Source of the DNA: Azoarcus sp. TTM-91
GTDB taxonomy: Bacteria; Pseudomonadota; Gammaproteobacteria; Burkholderiales; Rhodocyclaceae
Assembly: GCF_012911025.1 (NCBI RefSeq)
Contig: NZ_WUEI01000012.1
Coordinates: 1-64,000, forward strand
Reading direction: 5' to 3'
DNA: 64,000 nucleotides
Positions within the stretch are counted from its first letter, which is position 1; each line of letters opens with the position of its first letter. This document shows positions 27,536 to 38,231 of this stretch, piece after piece. Made by a program: the position numbers and the translations under genes. Below the pieces are notes generated by a model that saw nothing but the letters and a program-made list of their open reading frames with translations, did not search any database and was not told the origin of the DNA.

Positions 27536-27835
27536 ATGGCGGAAATACAACTGGACCACCGGGCGCGCTTCCTGCAACGCATCGAGCGGCGGGCCAAGTT
27601 CCTGAAGACCCTGCTGGCCTGCAATCTCGGCGTTTTCCTGCCATCCGAGGAGAAGCAGCGCCGACAGGCAATAGAGCAGGTCGTCCGCATGACCGCCCGC
27701 CACAGCGAACTGCCACACCTCAGCCAGGACATCCTCGCCGAGGCCTACACCATCCTGCTGAGCCACCTCGAAGAAATGCAGCGGGTACTGCCACACGATG
27801 TGCAATACCGAAACCGCATCAAGCGCGACTGGTAA
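27536..27835 (+). CDS. small unknown protein
   Basis: I do not recognise this 99-residue product. It is basic and helical by composition, with no membrane segment or signal peptide. Charged, heptad-like runs occur in the first half (HRARFLQRIERRAKFLKTLL), followed by one isolated cysteine and a C-terminal KRDW. It begins 95 bases after uvrA with only a weak Shine-Dalgarno and ends four bases before the convergent galE stop. It could be co-transcribed with uvrA. Confidence 0.6.
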   Translation: MAEIQLDHRARFLQRIERRAKFLKTLLACNLGVFLPSEEKQRRQAIEQVVRMTARHSELPHLSQDILAEAYTILLSHLEEMQRVLPHDVQYRNRIKRDW

Positions 27836-27838
27836 ACC

Positions 27839-28861
27839 TCAGGTTTTCGGATAGCCCTGCGGGTTGCTGCTCTGCCACCGCCAGGAGTCGGCACACATCT
27901 CGGGCAACCCACGTTGGGCCCGCCAGCCCAGAACCTCGGCAGCAGCGGCAGGGTCGGCCCAGCACTCTGCGACGTCACCCGCACGCCGCTCAACGATGCG
28001 GTAAGGAACCTCCCGGCCGCACGCCGAACTGAAGGCCTCAACCACCTCAAGCACACTGTAGCCCCGACCCGTTCCCAGATTCAGCGTCGTTACAACGGGA
28101 AGATCCTTCATCCGCTGCAAGGCAGCCACATGCCCCTGGGCGAGATCCACCACATGGATGTAATCCCTCACGCCGGTGCCGTCCGGCGTAGGGTAATCGC
28201 CACCGAATACCTGCAATTCCTTCAGTCGGCCGACCGCCACCTGACTGACGTAAGGCATGAGATTGTTCGGTAGACCATTGGGGTCTTCGCCGATCTGGCC
28301 ACTCTCATGAGCACCTACAGGATTGAAGTAACGCAGCAGCACGATCTTCCATTCGGGGTCGGCAGTGCCGACGTCGCGCAGGATATCCTCGCTCATCAGC
28401 TTGGTACGCCCATAGGGGTTCGTCGCCGAAGTCGGGAAATTCTCCCTGATGGGGACACTCGCGGGATCTCCGTATACCGTCGCAGAGGAACTGAATACCA
28501 GGCGCTTCACCCCGCATTCGCCCATCACCCGGGTCAGGGCCAGCACCCCGCCCAGATTATTCTCGTAGTAAGCCAGCGGCAGCCGAACCGACTCGCCCAC
28601 CGCCTTCTTGGCCGCGAAGTGGATCACCGCATCGATGGCCGCCTCCGCGAAGACCCTGCGCAAGGCCTGCTCATCCCTGACGTCACAGATATGTACTGCA
28701 GCAAACTGCTTGTCGGCGAGCACAGCGACGCGCTCCAGGGCCACCGCGCTGCTGTTTGACAGATCGTCCAGCGCTACAACCTCAAAACCCGCCTGGAGCA
28801 GTTCTAGGCAAGTATGCGATCCGATATAGCCCGCCGCCCCGGTTACCAATATCCGCGCCAT
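27839..28861 (-). CDS. galE: UDP-glucose 4-epimerase GalE
   Basis: This 340-residue extended short-chain dehydrogenase interconverts UDP-glucose and UDP-galactose using bound NAD. It has the N-terminal GAAGYIGSH dinucleotide motif, the FAAKKAVGES segment, the catalytic serine region SSSATVYG and the Tyr-x-x-x-Lys motif as YGRTK. The C-terminal RRAGDVAECWADP is typical of GalE. It lies downstream of the rplQ terminator and so needs its own promoter, which I could not pinpoint in the 50-base gap. Confidence 0.93.
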   Translation of the reverse strand: MARILVTGAAGYIGSHTCLELLQAGFEVVALDDLSNSSAVALERVAVLADKQFAAVHICDVRDEQALRRVFAEAAIDAVIHFAAKKAVGESVRLPLAYYENNLGGVLALTRVMGECGVKRLVFSSSATVYGDPASVPIRENFPTSATNPYGRTKLMSEDILRDVGTADPEWKIVLLRYFNPVGAHESGQIGEDPNGLPNNLMPYVSQVAVGRLKELQVFGGDYPTPDGTGVRDYIHVVDLAQGHVAALQRMKDLPVVTTLNLGTGRGYSVLEVVEAFSSACGREVPYRIVERRAGDVAECWADPAAAAEVLGWRAQRGLPEMCADSWRWQSSNPQGYPKT

Positions 28862-28910
28862 CTATCCCTCCTGAACTGGATTGCACTGCATCTGGAAAAA
28901 AACGTTGCAG

Positions 28911-28942
28911 AAATAAAAAAAGGCCGGGAACACCCGACCTTT
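28911..28942 (-). terminator. terminator of the S10-spc-alpha ribosomal cluster
   Basis: A 10-bp stem with one G-U pair (28919-28928 with 28933-28942) and a four-base loop is followed on the minus strand by T-rich sequence. It lies 29 bases after the rplQ stop and marks the end of the long ribosomal transcript. Confidence 0.9.
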
Positions 28943-28970
28943 CTTCATTAAAGCGCTCCGCCTCCGCAGA

Positions 28971-29366
28971 TCACGCGGCAGCAGCTTCCTGCTCAACGGC
29001 CTCGCCTTCAGGACGATCCAGCAGTTCGACCAGCGCCATCGGCGCATTGTCGCCATCACGGAAACCGAACTTCAGGATGCGCAGGTAGCCGCCGTTGCGG
29101 GTGGCGTAGCGCGGGCCCAGTTCATCGAACAGCTTGACGACCATGTCGCGGTCGCGCAGGCGGTTGAAAGCCAGACGGCGATTGGACAGGCTGGGCTTCT
29201 TGCCCAGGGTGATCATCGGCTCGACCACGCGCCGAAGCTCCTTGGCCTTGGGCAGGGTCGTCTTGATGACTTCGTGGCGCAGGAGCGCGTTGGCCATGTT
29301 CCGGAACATCGCCTGACGGTGGCTGCTGGTCCGGTTAAGCTTGCGAAGACCGTTGCGGTGACGCAT
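28971..29366 (-). CDS. rplQ: 50S ribosomal protein L17
   Basis: This 131-residue L17 starts [12 protein letters not shown] and keeps the conserved [12 protein letters not shown] region. It has the usual bacterial length plus a short acidic/Ala tail. It is the last gene of the alpha operon, 23 bases after rpoA and upstream of a strong terminator. Confidence 0.98.
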   Translation of the reverse strand: MRHRNGLRKLNRTSSHRQAMFRNMANALLRHEVIKTTLPKAKELRRVVEPMITLGKKPSLSNRRLAFNRLRDRDMVVKLFDELGPRYATRNGGYLRILKFGFRDGDNAPMALVELLDRPEGEAVEQEAAAA

Positions 29367-29389
29367 TTCTTTTCCTCACTTCCCGCCAA

Positions 29390-30370
29390 TCAACCGAGCT
29401 TCTCGAGCCCGGCCGGTGGCCAGTTTTCCAGTTTCATGCCAAGGGTGAGGCCACGAGAGGCCAGCACTTCCTTGATCTCGTTCAGCGACTTCCGACCCAG
29501 ATTGGGGGTCTTCAGCAGCTCGGTTTCCGTGCGCTGAATGAGATCGCCGATGTAGTAGATGTTCTCGGCCTTGAGGCAATTTGCCGAACGAACGGTCAGC
29601 TCCAGATCATCCACCGGGCGCAGCAGCACCGGATCAATGGACTGTTGCTTGGGGGGTTCGACCGACGCCGGAGTACCTTCCAGGTCGGCGAACACCGAGA
29701 GTTGATCCATCAGCACGCGGGCAGCGTAACGGATAGCCTCTTCAGGATCCACCGCGCCATTGGTCTCGATGTCAATGACCAGGCGATCCAGGTCGGTACG
29801 CTGCTCGACACGAGCGCTTTCAACCAGATAGCTCACCCGACGCACCGGGCTGAACGAAGCGTCCAGCATGATGCGGCCGATGGTCTTGCTTTCGCCGCTG
29901 ACGGGACGGGCATTGCCGGGAACATAACCACGGCCTTCCTCGACCTTGATCTGCAGATCAAGCTTGCCACCAGGCGCCAGGTGCGCGATGACGTGCTCGG
30001 GGTTGATGATCTCGACATCGTGGCCGATCTCGATATCCCCCGCCTTGACGACACCCTCGCCCGACTTGGTCAGACGCAGCACCGTCTCGCTACGATTGTG
30101 CAGCTTGAGCACCACGCCCTTGAGGTTCAACAGCAGGTCGACGATGTCCTCGCGCATCCCATCGAGTGTGGAGTACTCGTGCAGCACGCCTTCGATCGAC
30201 ACTTCCGTCGCCGCATGACCCGGCAGCGAGGAAAGGAGGATGCGCCGCAGCGCATTCCCCAGGGTATGTCCGAAACCACGCTCGAACGGCTCCATGGTCA
30301 CCCGCGCCTGCACGGGCGAAATGCTCTGGACGTCGATGATGCGCGGTTTCAGCAGTGCATTGCTTTGCAT
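29390..30370 (-). CDS. rpoA: RNA polymerase alpha subunit
   Basis: This 326-residue alpha subunit has an N-terminal assembly domain ([20 protein letters not shown]) that dimerises and binds beta/beta-prime. A linker leads to the C-terminal domain ([28 protein letters not shown]) that contacts UP elements and activators. It sits between rpsD and rplQ as in most proteobacteria. Confidence 0.99.
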   Translation of the reverse strand: MQSNALLKPRIIDVQSISPVQARVTMEPFERGFGHTLGNALRRILLSSLPGHAATEVSIEGVLHEYSTLDGMREDIVDLLLNLKGVVLKLHNRSETVLRLTKSGEGVVKAGDIEIGHDVEIINPEHVIAHLAPGGKLDLQIKVEEGRGYVPGNARPVSGESKTIGRIMLDASFSPVRRVSYLVESARVEQRTDLDRLVIDIETNGAVDPEEAIRYAARVLMDQLSVFADLEGTPASVEPPKQQSIDPVLLRPVDDLELTVRSANCLKAENIYYIGDLIQRTETELLKTPNLGRKSLNEIKEVLASRGLTLGMKLENWPPAGLEKLG

Positions 30371-30410
30371 CAGCAGTTCCTCGGTACTAGGACAGACTTA
30401 GCACACCCGA

Positions 30411-31040
30411 TCAACGGGAGTACAGTTCCACGACCAGGCCTTCATTGATGGTCGCAGGCAACTCCGCACGCTGCGGATACGCCTTGAACACACCCTTGGC
30501 GGCCTTCGCATCAACCTCAATCCACTCAGGGAAACCACGGGACTCGGCGGCCTCGAGCGCAGCCTTCACACGCAGATGCGCCTTCGCACGATCGGACAGT
30601 TCAATGACGTCGCCCGGACGAACGGTGTAGGAAGGAATATTCACCCGCTTGCCATTCACCAGCACGCCATTGTGACGCACGACCTGGCGAGCCTCAGCGC
30701 GGGACGCGCCGAAGCCCATTCGGTAGGCGACAGAATCCAGGCGACCTTCCAGCAGTTGCAGCAGATTCTCACCGGTCTGACCGCGGCGGCGATCCGCCTC
30801 GGCGTAAACCTTGCGGAACTGCGCTTCCAGAACGCCGTAGAGACGACGAATCTTTTGCTTTTCACGCAGTTGCACGCCATAACCAGACAGACGCTGGCCC
30901 GAGCGCTGACCATGCTGGCCAGGCGCGTAGGCGCGACGCTCAACGGAACACTTGTCGGTGAAGCACTTCTCACCCTTCAGGAACAGCTTTTCGCCCTCGC
31001 GACGGCACTGACGGCACTTGGGATCGAGATTACGAGCCAC
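30411..31040 (-). CDS. rpsD: 30S ribosomal protein S4
   Basis: This 209-residue primary 16S rRNA-binding protein has an N-terminal [16 protein letters not shown] segment with a Cys-x2-Cys pair and the S4 RNA-binding domain ([25 protein letters not shown]). In the alpha operon S4 is the classical translational repressor; whether its mRNA target is present here was not tested. Confidence 0.98.
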   Translation of the reverse strand: MARNLDPKCRQCRREGEKLFLKGEKCFTDKCSVERRAYAPGQHGQRSGQRLSGYGVQLREKQKIRRLYGVLEAQFRKVYAEADRRRGQTGENLLQLLEGRLDSVAYRMGFGASRAEARQVVRHNGVLVNGKRVNIPSYTVRPGDVIELSDRAKAHLRVKAALEAAESRGFPEWIEVDAKAAKGVFKAYPQRAELPATINEGLVVELYSR

Positions 31041-31054
31041 GTTTCAACTCCTTG

Positions 31055-31444
31055 TCAGATACGGCGCTTCTTCGGCGGACGGCAGCCGTTATGCGGGATC
31101 GGCGTGATGTCCGTGATGCTGGAGATCTTCATCCCCAGCGCATTCAGCGCACGCACTGCGGATTCACGGCCGGGGCCGGGCCCCTTGATCCGCACTTCCA
31201 GATTCTTGACGCCGCACTCTTGCGCGGCCTTGCCAGCAGCCTCGGCCGCGACCTGAGCCGCGAACGGGGTACTCTTGCGCGAGCCCTTGAAGCCAGCACC
31301 ACCGGAAGTCGCCCAGGACAGCGCATTGCCCTGACGGTCGGTAATGGTGATGATGGTGTTGTTGAAGCTAGCGTGAACGTGCGCGATACCTTCGGCGACG
31401 TTCTTCTTGACCTTCTTCCGGACCTTCGTTGCACTCTTAGCCAT
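31055..31444 (-). CDS. rpsK: 30S ribosomal protein S11
   Basis: This 129-residue S11 has the conserved [17 protein letters not shown] and C-terminal [14 protein letters not shown] segments. It forms part of the 30S platform. It lies between rpsM and rpsD with gaps of 12-14 bases. Confidence 0.98.
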   Translation of the reverse strand: MAKSATKVRKKVKKNVAEGIAHVHASFNNTIITITDRQGNALSWATSGGAGFKGSRKSTPFAAQVAAEAAGKAAQECGVKNLEVRIKGPGPGRESAVRALNALGMKISSITDITPIPHNGCRPPKKRRI

Positions 31445-31456
31445 TATTCGTCCCTA

Positions 31457-31819
31457 TCACTTCTTGCCGGCGATTGCCTTGCGCGGGCCCTTGCGGGTAC
31501 GCGCATTGGTCTGGGTGCGCTGACCGCGCACCGGCAGGCCGCGACGATGACGAACACCACGGTAGCAACCGAGGTCCATCAAGCGCTTGATGTTCATGGT
31601 GACTTCACGACGCAGGTCGCCTTCAACCACAAAGCGGCCAACCTCGTCACGCAGCTTTTCCATGTCGGATTCGGTCAGATCCTTGATCTTGGCCGAACGA
31701 ACCACGCCAGCTGCGTCGCAGATCTTCTGAGCACGCGTACGGCCGATCCCATAGATGGCGGTCAGCGCAATCTCGGCATGCTTGTGGTTGGGAATGTTTA
31801 CCCCAGCAATACGGGCCAT
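31457..31819 (-). CDS. rpsM: 30S ribosomal protein S13
   Basis: This 120-residue 30S head protein begins [19 protein letters not shown] and ends with the basic [14 protein letters not shown] tail that reaches toward P-site tRNA. The gap of 53 bases to rpmJ contains no clear signal. Confidence 0.98.
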   Translation of the reverse strand: MARIAGVNIPNHKHAEIALTAIYGIGRTRAQKICDAAGVVRSAKIKDLTESDMEKLRDEVGRFVVEGDLRREVTMNIKRLMDLGCYRGVRHRRGLPVRGQRTQTNARTRKGPRKAIAGKK

Positions 31820-31872
31820 CCGTTTACCCCAAAACGCGAAACATTAAATTTTAATACCGAGGATTGACTAGA

Positions 31873-31986
31873 TCAACCCTGGCGTTGCTTATGACGGGGA
31901 TCGGTGCAGATGACACGCACGACACCCTTGCGGCGAATGATCTTGCAGTTGCGGCAAAGCCGCTTGACTGACGCTTGAACTCGCAT
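31873..31986 (-). CDS. rpmJ: 50S ribosomal protein L36
   Basis: This 37-residue L36 was read directly from the sequence. It starts [15 protein letters not shown] and has the zinc ligands Cys11, Cys14, Cys27 and His32, so it is the zinc-binding (C+) form. It sits between infA and rpsM. Confidence 0.96.
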   Translation of the reverse strand: MRVQASVKRLCRNCKIIRRKGVVRVICTDPRHKQRQG

Positions 31987-32012
31987 GTTCTTGCTCCTGT
32001 ATCTCTACTTAT

Positions 32013-32231
32013 TCACTTGGTCCGGAACACGATCCGGCCCTTGGTCAGGTCATAAGGCGTGAGCTGCACCGTCACCTTGTCTCCCGGGAGAATGCGGATG
32101 TAGTGCATCCGCATTTTTCCAGAGATGTGCCCAAGCACCATGTGACCGTTTTCGAGCTTTACCCTGAACGTTGCGTTGGGAAGATTTTCCGTGACCTCCC
32201 CTTGCATCTCGATGACGTCTTCCTTGGCCAT
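32013..32231 (-). CDS. infA: translation initiation factor IF-1
   Basis: This 72-residue single OB-fold protein ([32 protein letters not shown]) binds the 30S A site during initiation. Its place between secY and rpmJ, rather than elsewhere in the genome, is the arrangement common in betaproteobacteria. Confidence 0.98.
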   Translation of the reverse strand: MAKEDVIEMQGEVTENLPNATFRVKLENGHMVLGHISGKMRMHYIRILPGDKVTVQLTPYDLTKGRIVFRTK

Positions 32232-32234
32232 GGG

Positions 32235-33560
32235 TTACCTGATCGGGAGTCCCGCACCTTTGAAATTAGCCTTCTTCAACAGACTCTCGTACTGGTGCGA
32301 CATCACATAGGCCTGCACCTGCGACATGAAGTCCATCGTCACCACCACGATGATCAGCAGTGATGTTCCACCGAAGTAGAACGGCACGTTCCACTTGAGG
32401 ATCAGGAACTCCGGCAACAGACACACCAGGGTGATATAGACCGCACCAGCCAGCGTCAGCCGCATCAGAATCTTGTCGATGTATCGAGCAGTCTGATCAC
32501 CCGGCCGGATACCAGGAACGAACGCGCCACTCTTCTTCAGGTTGTCCGCCGTCTCACGGGCATTGAAAACCAGCGCCGTGTAGAAAAAGCAGAAGAAGAC
32601 GATTGCCAGCGCGTACAGCATCACATAGATAGGCTGGCCCGGAGACAGAGTGGAAGCGATGTCCCGCAACCAGTACATGCCTTCCGAAGAACCAAACCAC
32701 TGCCCCAGCGTTGCCGGAAACAGAATGATGCTCGAAGCAAAGATGGGGGGAATGACCCCCGACATATTCAGCTTCAACGGCAGGTGAGAACTTTGCCCGC
32801 CGTAGATCTTGTTCCCGACTTGGCGCTTAGCGTAGTTCACCAGGATCTTCCGCTGACCCCGCTCCACGAACACAACGAAACCCGTCACCAGAGCTACCAG
32901 CACGCAGATGAACAGCGCAGTGAAGGGGTGCATTGCGCCCGTTCTCACCAGTTCGAACAGGCCACCGATCGCATTCGGCAGGCCTGCAGCAATGCCCGCG
33001 AAGATGATGATGGAAATGCCGTTACCCACGCCGCGCTCGGTAATCTGCTCACCCAGCCACATGAGGAACATAGTGCCGGTGACCAGCGTCGCTACGGTCA
33101 CGAAACGGAACAGCAAACCCGGATCCAGCACCAAGCCGGGCTGCCCCTCGAGCGCGATAGCGATCCCGAGCGACTGAGCCAAAGCCAGCACTAAGGTGCC
33201 GTAGCGGGTGTACTGCGTTATCTTCCGACGTCCGGCTTCGCCCTCCTTCTTCAACGCCTCCAACTGCGGCACAGCCACCGTCATCAACTGCATGATGATA
33301 GATGCAGAGATGTAAGGCATGATCCCGAGGGCGAAGATGGTAAAGCGCGAAAGCGCACCACCCGAAAACAAGTTGAATACACCGAGAATGCCGCCGGCCT
33401 GAGACTGGAAGAGCTCGGCCAATCGCTCGGGATCGATGCCGGGGACAGGAATGTGCGCGCCGATGCGATAAACAATCAGCGCGCCCACTAGGAACAGCAG
33501 GCGACGTTTGAGGTCGCCGAACCGTCCGGTATTTCCCAGCGTGGCTGCAGGATTCGCCAC
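32235..33560 (-). CDS. secY: preprotein translocase subunit SecY
   Basis: This 441-residue channel subunit of the Sec translocase has ten membrane segments. The conserved PGIDPERL near the N-terminus, [10 protein letters not shown] and the cytosolic loop [12 protein letters not shown] are visible. It starts 15 bases after rplO and ends three bases before infA. Confidence 0.98.
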   Translation of the reverse strand: MANPAATLGNTGRFGDLKRRLLFLVGALIVYRIGAHIPVPGIDPERLAELFQSQAGGILGVFNLFSGGALSRFTIFALGIMPYISASIIMQLMTVAVPQLEALKKEGEAGRRKITQYTRYGTLVLALAQSLGIAIALEGQPGLVLDPGLLFRFVTVATLVTGTMFLMWLGEQITERGVGNGISIIIFAGIAAGLPNAIGGLFELVRTGAMHPFTALFICVLVALVTGFVVFVERGQRKILVNYAKRQVGNKIYGGQSSHLPLKLNMSGVIPPIFASSIILFPATLGQWFGSSEGMYWLRDIASTLSPGQPIYVMLYALAIVFFCFFYTALVFNARETADNLKKSGAFVPGIRPGDQTARYIDKILMRLTLAGAVYITLVCLLPEFLILKWNVPFYFGGTSLLIIVVVTMDFMSQVQAYVMSHQYESLLKKANFKGAGLPIR

Positions 33561-33575
33561 AATCGTTACCCTTGC

Positions 33576-34010
33576 TTACTCAGCGAACGAGCCGCCGGCC
33601 GCCTCGATGGCGGCACGCGCACCCCGGGTAGCCCCGACGCCGCGTAACACCACCTTCTTCGCTATCTCGCCGGACAGCACAACCTTGGCGGAGAGCGCAT
33701 CGGCAGGAATCACGCCCGCCTGCTTCAGCACCAGCAGATCGACTTCTTCGACCGGTAGCTTAGCCAGTTCGGACAGACGAACTTCGACATTGCGGTCACG
33801 CGTCAACGAAACGAACCCCCGCTTCGGCAGACGACGCTGCAAAGGCATCTGACCGCCTTCGAAGCCAACCTTGTGGAAACCGCCAGCGCGGGATTTTTGA
33901 CCCTTGTGGCCGCGGCCGCAGGTCTTGCCCAGGCCACTGCCCATGCCGCGACCGACACGGCGGCGGGCCGACTTGGAGCCGGCACCAGGTTTGATGGTAT
34001 TCAGGCGCAT
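33576..34010 (-). CDS. rplO: 50S ribosomal protein L15
   Basis: This 144-residue L15 has a basic Gly-rich N-terminus ([19 protein letters not shown]) and the conserved [15 protein letters not shown]. It lies one base after the rpmD stop. Confidence 0.98.
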   Translation of the reverse strand: MRLNTIKPGAGSKSARRRVGRGMGSGLGKTCGRGHKGQKSRAGGFHKVGFEGGQMPLQRRLPKRGFVSLTRDRNVEVRLSELAKLPVEEVDLLVLKQAGVIPADALSAKVVLSGEIAKKVVLRGVGATRGARAAIEAAGGSFAE

Positions 34011-34011
34011 C

Positions 34012-34194
34012 TCAGCCCTCGCACTTAACCAGGTAGGACACCTTGTTGATCATGCCCCGCACAGCCGGGGTATCGACCAGCTCCACCGTATGGTTGAGCC
34101 GACGCAGACCCAGACCACGCACGGTAGCGCGGTGGGACTGCTTGGTGCCGATCACGCTCTTGACCAGCGTGACCTTAATCTTCTTGTCGGACAT
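34012..34194 (-). CDS. rpmD: 50S ribosomal protein L30
   Basis: This 60-residue short-form L30 ([29 protein letters not shown]) lies three bases after rpsE in the spc gene order. Confidence 0.97.
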   Translation of the reverse strand: MSDKKIKVTLVKSVIGTKQSHRATVRGLGLRRLNHTVELVDTPAVRGMINKVSYLVKCEG

Positions 34195-34197
34195 GGC

Positions 34198-34722
34198 TTA
34201 CCCCAGGATCTCTTCGACCGTCTTGCCACGCTTGGCAGCAATTTCAGCCGGAGTGTTGATCGCCAGCAGGCCGTTGATGGTGGCACGCACGACGTTGTAC
34301 GGATTGGTCGATCCAATGCACTTGCAGATGATGTCGGTAACGCCCATCACCTCGAACACTGCACGCATCGGACCGCCGGCGATGATGCCGGTACCGCCGG
34401 GCGCCGGCTGCATCAGCACCGAAGCGGCGCCATGCTTGCCGATAACCGTGTGCTGCAATGTACCGTTCTTCAACGCCACCTTGGTCATCTTGCGACGCGC
34501 TTCATCCATCGCCTTTTGCACGGCGACCGGTACTTCACGGGACTTGCCTTTGCCCATTCCGATTCCGCCATCACCGTCGCCTACTACGGTCAGTGCCGCG
34601 AAACCGAGGATACGACCGCCCTTCACAACCTTAGTGACTCGGTTGATCGCGACCATCTTCTCGCGAAGACCGTCATCGCGCTCCTCGGAGGCCTGCGCGC
34701 GTTTGGTTTGCTGCTTAGCCAT
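34198..34722 (-). CDS. rpsE: 30S ribosomal protein S5
   Basis: This 174-residue S5 has the N-terminal double-stranded RNA-binding fold ([35 protein letters not shown]-like segment) and the C-terminal domain ([16 protein letters not shown]). It contributes to decoding fidelity and the mRNA entry channel. Confidence 0.98.
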   Translation of the reverse strand: MAKQQTKRAQASEERDDGLREKMVAINRVTKVVKGGRILGFAALTVVGDGDGGIGMGKGKSREVPVAVQKAMDEARRKMTKVALKNGTLQHTVIGKHGAASVLMQPAPGGTGIIAGGPMRAVFEVMGVTDIICKCIGSTNPYNVVRATINGLLAINTPAEIAAKRGKTVEEILG

Positions 34723-34734
34723 ACGAATCCTCGC

Positions 34735-35088
34735 TTAGAACTTCAGACCGCCTTCGCGGGCAGCCTCAGCCAGCGCCTTCACGCGGCCGTGATACAGGAA
34801 GCCCGAGCGGTCGAAAGCGACCGTCTCGATCCCGGCAGCCTTGGCGCGCTCGGCAATCAACTTGCCGACCACTTCGGCCGCTTGCTTGTTGCCACCGTTG
34901 GCGACCTGCGCACGGACGGCAGGCTCCACGGTCGACGCGGCAGCCAGGACCCGGGAACCGCAACCGGAAATCACCTGCGCGTAGATGTGGCTGTTGGTAC
35001 GGAACACGGCGAGGCGTACCGCCTTGAGCTCCGCGAGCTTGGCGCGGGTTTTGCGCGCACGGCGAAGACGAGTTTCTTTCTTGTTCAT
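34735..35088 (-). CDS. rplR: 50S ribosomal protein L18
   Basis: This 117-residue 5S rRNA-binding protein has a basic N-terminus ([16 protein letters not shown]), the core [13 protein letters not shown] and the C-terminal [20 protein letters not shown]. Confidence 0.98.
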   Translation of the reverse strand: MNKKETRLRRARKTRAKLAELKAVRLAVFRTNSHIYAQVISGCGSRVLAAASTVEPAVRAQVANGGNKQAAEVVGKLIAERAKAAGIETVAFDRSGFLYHGRVKALAEAAREGGLKF

Positions 35089-35099
35089 GACGAACCGCC

Positions 35100-35633
35100 T
35101 TACTTCTTCTTGGTTTCCTTGAGCACCACCACCTCGTCCGAATAACGGACGCCCTTGCCCTTGTAGGGTTCGGGAGAGCGGTAGGCCCGCACCTCGGCCG
35201 CGACCTGACCGACCTGCTGCTTGTCGATACCCTTGATCACGACTTCGGTCTGGGAGGGCGTCTCAACCTTCACGCCAGCGGGCATCTGATGCACCACCGG
35301 ATGGGAGAAACCCAGCGAAAGATTCAGCTTGTCACCTTGAGCCTGGGCACGGTAACCAACGCCAACCAGCGTGAGCTTGCGCTCAAAACCCTTGGTCACG
35401 CCGTTCACCATGTTATTCACCAAGGCACGAACGGTACCGGACATCGCACGGGCGTTATCCGCACCATCCTTTGCCTTGCAGACGATGGCTTCGCCATCCT
35501 TCTCCACGCTGACAGCGGGGTGAATGGACTGACGCAGCGTGCCCAGCGGCCCCTTGATCGCAATCTCAGCGGCGGAGATGGTGACCTCAACGCCCGTCGG
35601 GATCGCGACCGGATTCTTCGCTACACGAGACAT
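35100..35633 (-). CDS. rplF: 50S ribosomal protein L6
   Basis: This 177-residue L6 has two related domains and the C-terminal signature [11 protein letters not shown]. The start is the ATG of [12 protein letters not shown] at 35633; the frame stays open upstream but matches no L6 sequence. Confidence 0.98.
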   Translation of the reverse strand: MSRVAKNPVAIPTGVEVTISAAEIAIKGPLGTLRQSIHPAVSVEKDGEAIVCKAKDGADNARAMSGTVRALVNNMVNGVTKGFERKLTLVGVGYRAQAQGDKLNLSLGFSHPVVHQMPAGVKVETPSQTEVVIKGIDKQQVGQVAAEVRAYRSPEPYKGKGVRYSDEVVVLKETKKK

Positions 35634-35643
35634 TGCGCTCCCC

Positions 35644-36039
35644 TTAGGCGACCAGGCAGATGACTTCGCCACCGACCCGGCTAGCGCGGGCGGCACGATC
35701 GGTCATCACGCCCTTGGGCGTGGAAACAATGGCAACGCCCAGGCCGTTCATGACGCGCGGCAGATCGTTGCTTCCCTTGTACACTCTCAGACCGGGGCGG
35801 CTGACGCGTTCGATGCGCTCAATCACAGGCCGGCCGGCGTAGTACTTCAGCGCGACATCGAGCGCAGCCTTGCCGCTCTCTTCCCGCACCGAAAAGTCAT
35901 CGATGTAACCCTCATCCTTCAGCACCTTGGCGATCGCCACCTTGAGCTTCGAGGAGGGCATGCTCACGCTCACCTTCTGGGCCTGCTGCCCATTGCGGAT
36001 GCGCGTCAGCATGTCGGCGATCGGATCGGACATACTCAT
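35644..36039 (-). CDS. rpsH: 30S ribosomal protein S8
   Basis: This 131-residue S8 starts [16 protein letters not shown] and has the C-terminal [15 protein letters not shown] rRNA-binding signature. S8 is the classical translational repressor of spc operons; the site was not tested here. Confidence 0.98.
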   Translation of the reverse strand: MSMSDPIADMLTRIRNGQQAQKVSVSMPSSKLKVAIAKVLKDEGYIDDFSVREESGKAALDVALKYYAGRPVIERIERVSRPGLRVYKGSNDLPRVMNGLGVAIVSTPKGVMTDRAARASRVGGEVICLVA

Positions 36040-36052
36040 CTTTGAATTCTCC

Positions 36053-36358
36053 TTACCAGCTCGCCTTGGTCATGCCAGGAACTTCGCCACGGAAAGCAAT
36101 TTCACGCAGCTTGTTACGGCACAGACCGAACTTGCGGAACACCCCACGCGGACGGCCGGTCAGGCTGCACCGGTTGCGCTGACGAGAGGGACTGGCGTTG
36201 CGCGGGAGCTGCTGCAGCGCCAAGCGCGCAGACATGCGTTCTTCGTCGGACAGCTTGGTGTCCTTGATCTGAGCGATCAGCGCAGCACGCTTGGCGGCAA
36301 ACTTCTCAACCAGCTTGCGACGCTTCTCTTCACGATTGATCAGAGCGAGTTTCGCCAT
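36053..36358 (-). CDS. rpsN: 30S ribosomal protein S14 (long, zinc-free form)
   Basis: This 101-residue S14 begins [16 protein letters not shown] and ends with [19 protein letters not shown] and [16 protein letters not shown]. It lacks the two Cys-x2-Cys pairs of the zinc form and is the long C-minus type. The start was chosen at the conserved MAKLA; an open extension to 36421 is not conserved. Confidence 0.97.
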   Translation of the reverse strand: MAKLALINREEKRRKLVEKFAAKRAALIAQIKDTKLSDEERMSARLALQQLPRNASPSRQRNRCSLTGRPRGVFRKFGLCRNKLREIAFRGEVPGMTKASW

Positions 36359-36365
36359 GTCAGCC

Positions 36366-36905
36366 TCAATTCTTGAACGGGAACTTGAAAGCACCGAGCA
36401 GAGCACGGGCTTCCTGGTCATTCTTCGCGGTCGTCGTGATGCTGATGTTCATCCCGCGCAGCGCATCGATCTTGTCGTACTCGATTTCCGGGAAGATGAT
36501 CTGCTCTTTGACGCCCAGGTTGTAGTTACCACGACCGTCGAAGCCTTTCGCAGCAATACCGCGGAAGTCACGCACACGCGGCAACGCAATGGTGATCAGA
36601 CGATCCAGAAACTCGAACATCTGGGGGCCGCGCAGAGTCACCATGCAACCAATCGGATAACCTTCACGAATCTTGAAGCCCGCAATGGACTTACGCGCCT
36701 TCGTCGACACCGGCTTCTGACCAGCAATCTTGGTCATGTCACCGATCGCGTTCTCAAGCACCTTCTTATCACCAACTGCCTCACCCACACCCATATTCAG
36801 AGTGATCTTGGTGATGCGCGGCACTTCCATAACAGACTTGTAGCCGAACTGCTTTTGCAGATCAGGAACCACAGAATCCTTGTAGAACTGTTGCAAGCGA
36901 GCCAT
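36366..36905 (-). CDS. rplE: 50S ribosomal protein L5
   Basis: This 179-residue 5S rRNA-binding protein has [37 protein letters not shown] and the C-terminal [17 protein letters not shown]. It touches P-site tRNA. Confidence 0.98.
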   Translation of the reverse strand: MARLQQFYKDSVVPDLQKQFGYKSVMEVPRITKITLNMGVGEAVGDKKVLENAIGDMTKIAGQKPVSTKARKSIAGFKIREGYPIGCMVTLRGPQMFEFLDRLITIALPRVRDFRGIAAKGFDGRGNYNLGVKEQIIFPEIEYDKIDALRGMNISITTTAKNDQEARALLGAFKFPFKN

Positions 36906-36914
36906 CGTTACTCC

Positions 36915-37232
36915 TTAGGCATCAACCAGCTCGCCGTTCGACTTGAAGACGCGAACCTTGCGGCCATCCTCAAGCACTTTCACCCCGACGCGATCGCCCT
37001 TCTGGGACGCCGGATTGAACAGCGCGACATTGGAAATATGGATAGGCATATCTTTCTCGACGATGCCACCGACTTCGCCCTTGAGTGGATTCGGACGCAC
37101 GTGCTTCTTGACGCGATTCACGCCCTCAACCACCACATGCTCGTCATCCACGCGGCGCAGCACAGCACCGCGGCGACCGCGATCCTTGCCAGCCAGCACA
37201 ATGACTTCGTCACCCTTGCGGATCTTGTTCAT
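36915..37232 (-). CDS. rplX: 50S ribosomal protein L24
   Basis: This 105-residue assembly-initiator protein has the KOW motif [17 protein letters not shown] at the N-terminus and the conserved [10 protein letters not shown]. Confidence 0.98.
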   Translation of the reverse strand: MNKIRKGDEVIVLAGKDRGRRGAVLRRVDDEHVVVEGVNRVKKHVRPNPLKGEVGGIVEKDMPIHISNVALFNPASQKGDRVGVKVLEDGRKVRVFKSNGELVDA

Positions 37233-37243
37233 CTACCGACTCC

Positions 37244-37612
37244 TTAGAGCACTTCAGGCGCCAGCGAGACGATCTTCATGAACCGCTCGGAGCGCAGCTC
37301 GCGAGTAACCGGCCCGAAAATACGCGTGCCGATCGGCTCGAGCTTATTGTTCAGGAGAACTGCGGCGTTGTTGTCAAACTTCACCAGCGAACCATCAGGG
37401 CGACGCACACCCTTGGCGGTACGAACAACGACGGCGTTATAAACGTCGCCCTTCTTCACACGACCACGCGGCGCAGCATCCTTGATGGTGACCTTGATGA
37501 TGTCGCCAATGCCGGCATAACGGCGCTTGGAACCACCAAGCACTTTGATGCACATAACCGAACGCGCGCCGGTGTTATCGGCGACATCCAGCCTGGACTG
37601 CATTTGAATCAT
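37244..37612 (-). CDS. rplN: 50S ribosomal protein L14
   Basis: This 122-residue L14 begins [19 protein letters not shown] and contains the conserved [16 protein letters not shown]. It is preceded by an unusually long 153-base gap from rpsQ that holds a good promoter, so it may start a secondary transcription unit. Confidence 0.98.
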   Translation of the reverse strand: MIQMQSRLDVADNTGARSVMCIKVLGGSKRRYAGIGDIIKVTIKDAAPRGRVKKGDVYNAVVVRTAKGVRRPDGSLVKFDNNAAVLLNNKLEPIGTRIFGPVTRELRSERFMKIVSLAPEVL

Positions 37613-37703
37613 GAATTTATCTCCAACTTATCCCGCGCTGCGGTCAGTCTTGGAACCCGTCAGGGTGGAATGCCCCGAGCGAGCACCGGAGCAAAGATTT
37701 AAA

Positions 37704-37732
37704 AGTATAACAGCTTGACGCCGCAGCGCCAA
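37704..37732 (-). promoter_or_regulatory. candidate internal promoter before rplN, overlapping an inverted repeat
   Basis: On the minus strand TTGGCG (37732-37727), a 17-base spacer and TATACT (37709-37704) lie about 90 bases upstream of the rplN ATG. A perfect 9-bp inverted repeat AACAGCTTG / CAAGCTGTT (37709-37717 with 37730-37738) spans from the -35 region to the edge of the -10. It could be an operator or an RNA hairpin. Confidence 0.6.
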
Positions 37733-37765
37733 GCTGTTTTCAAATGCCGGCTCGCGATCCCGAGT

Positions 37766-38038
37766 TCAGATCACGCGGGCCTTCTCAACGACCCGGGTCA
37801 CACGCCAGGTCTTGGTACGAGAGAGCGGACGACACTCTTCGATTTCCACCAGATCACCCTGCGCTGCCTCGCCATTCTCCACGTGAGCGTGGTACTTGGC
37901 AGAGCGCGTAATGATCTTGCTGTACAGAGGGTGCTTGACTCGCCGCTCAACCAGAACGGTTACCGTCTTATCCATCTTGTCACTGACCACACGCCCCACC
38001 AGGGCGCGGCGAACCTTCTGAACTTGCTGCTCGCTCAT
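37766..38038 (-). CDS. rpsQ: 30S ribosomal protein S17
   Basis: This 90-residue OB-fold S17 has [18 protein letters not shown] and the conserved [13 protein letters not shown]. Its ATG overlaps the rpmC stop by four bases. Confidence 0.98.
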   Translation of the reverse strand: MSEQQVQKVRRALVGRVVSDKMDKTVTVLVERRVKHPLYSKIITRSAKYHAHVENGEAAQGDLVEIEECRPLSRTKTWRVTRVVEKARVI

Positions 38039-38229
38039 TGCTGACCCGCCTTCTCACACAGGATGGTCCGGACACGCGCGATGTCGCGACGGACCTTCCC
38101 GAGTTGACTCGTGTTACTCAGTTGCTGAGTCGCCAGCTGCATCCGCAGCGAGAACTGGGCCTTCAACAACTCAAGCAACTCCTGGTTCAGTTCTTCTGCG
38201 CCTTTGGCGCGGAGTTCACTCGCTTTCAT
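38035..38229 (-). CDS. rpmC: 50S ribosomal protein L29
   Basis: This 64-residue two-helix L29 ([35 protein letters not shown]) lies near the peptide exit. It overlaps rpsQ by ATGA and starts two bases after the rplP stop. Confidence 0.97.
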   Translation of the reverse strand: MKASELRAKGAEELNQELLELLKAQFSLRMQLATQQLSNTSQLGKVRRDIARVRTILCEKAGQQ

Positions 38230-38231
38230 GC

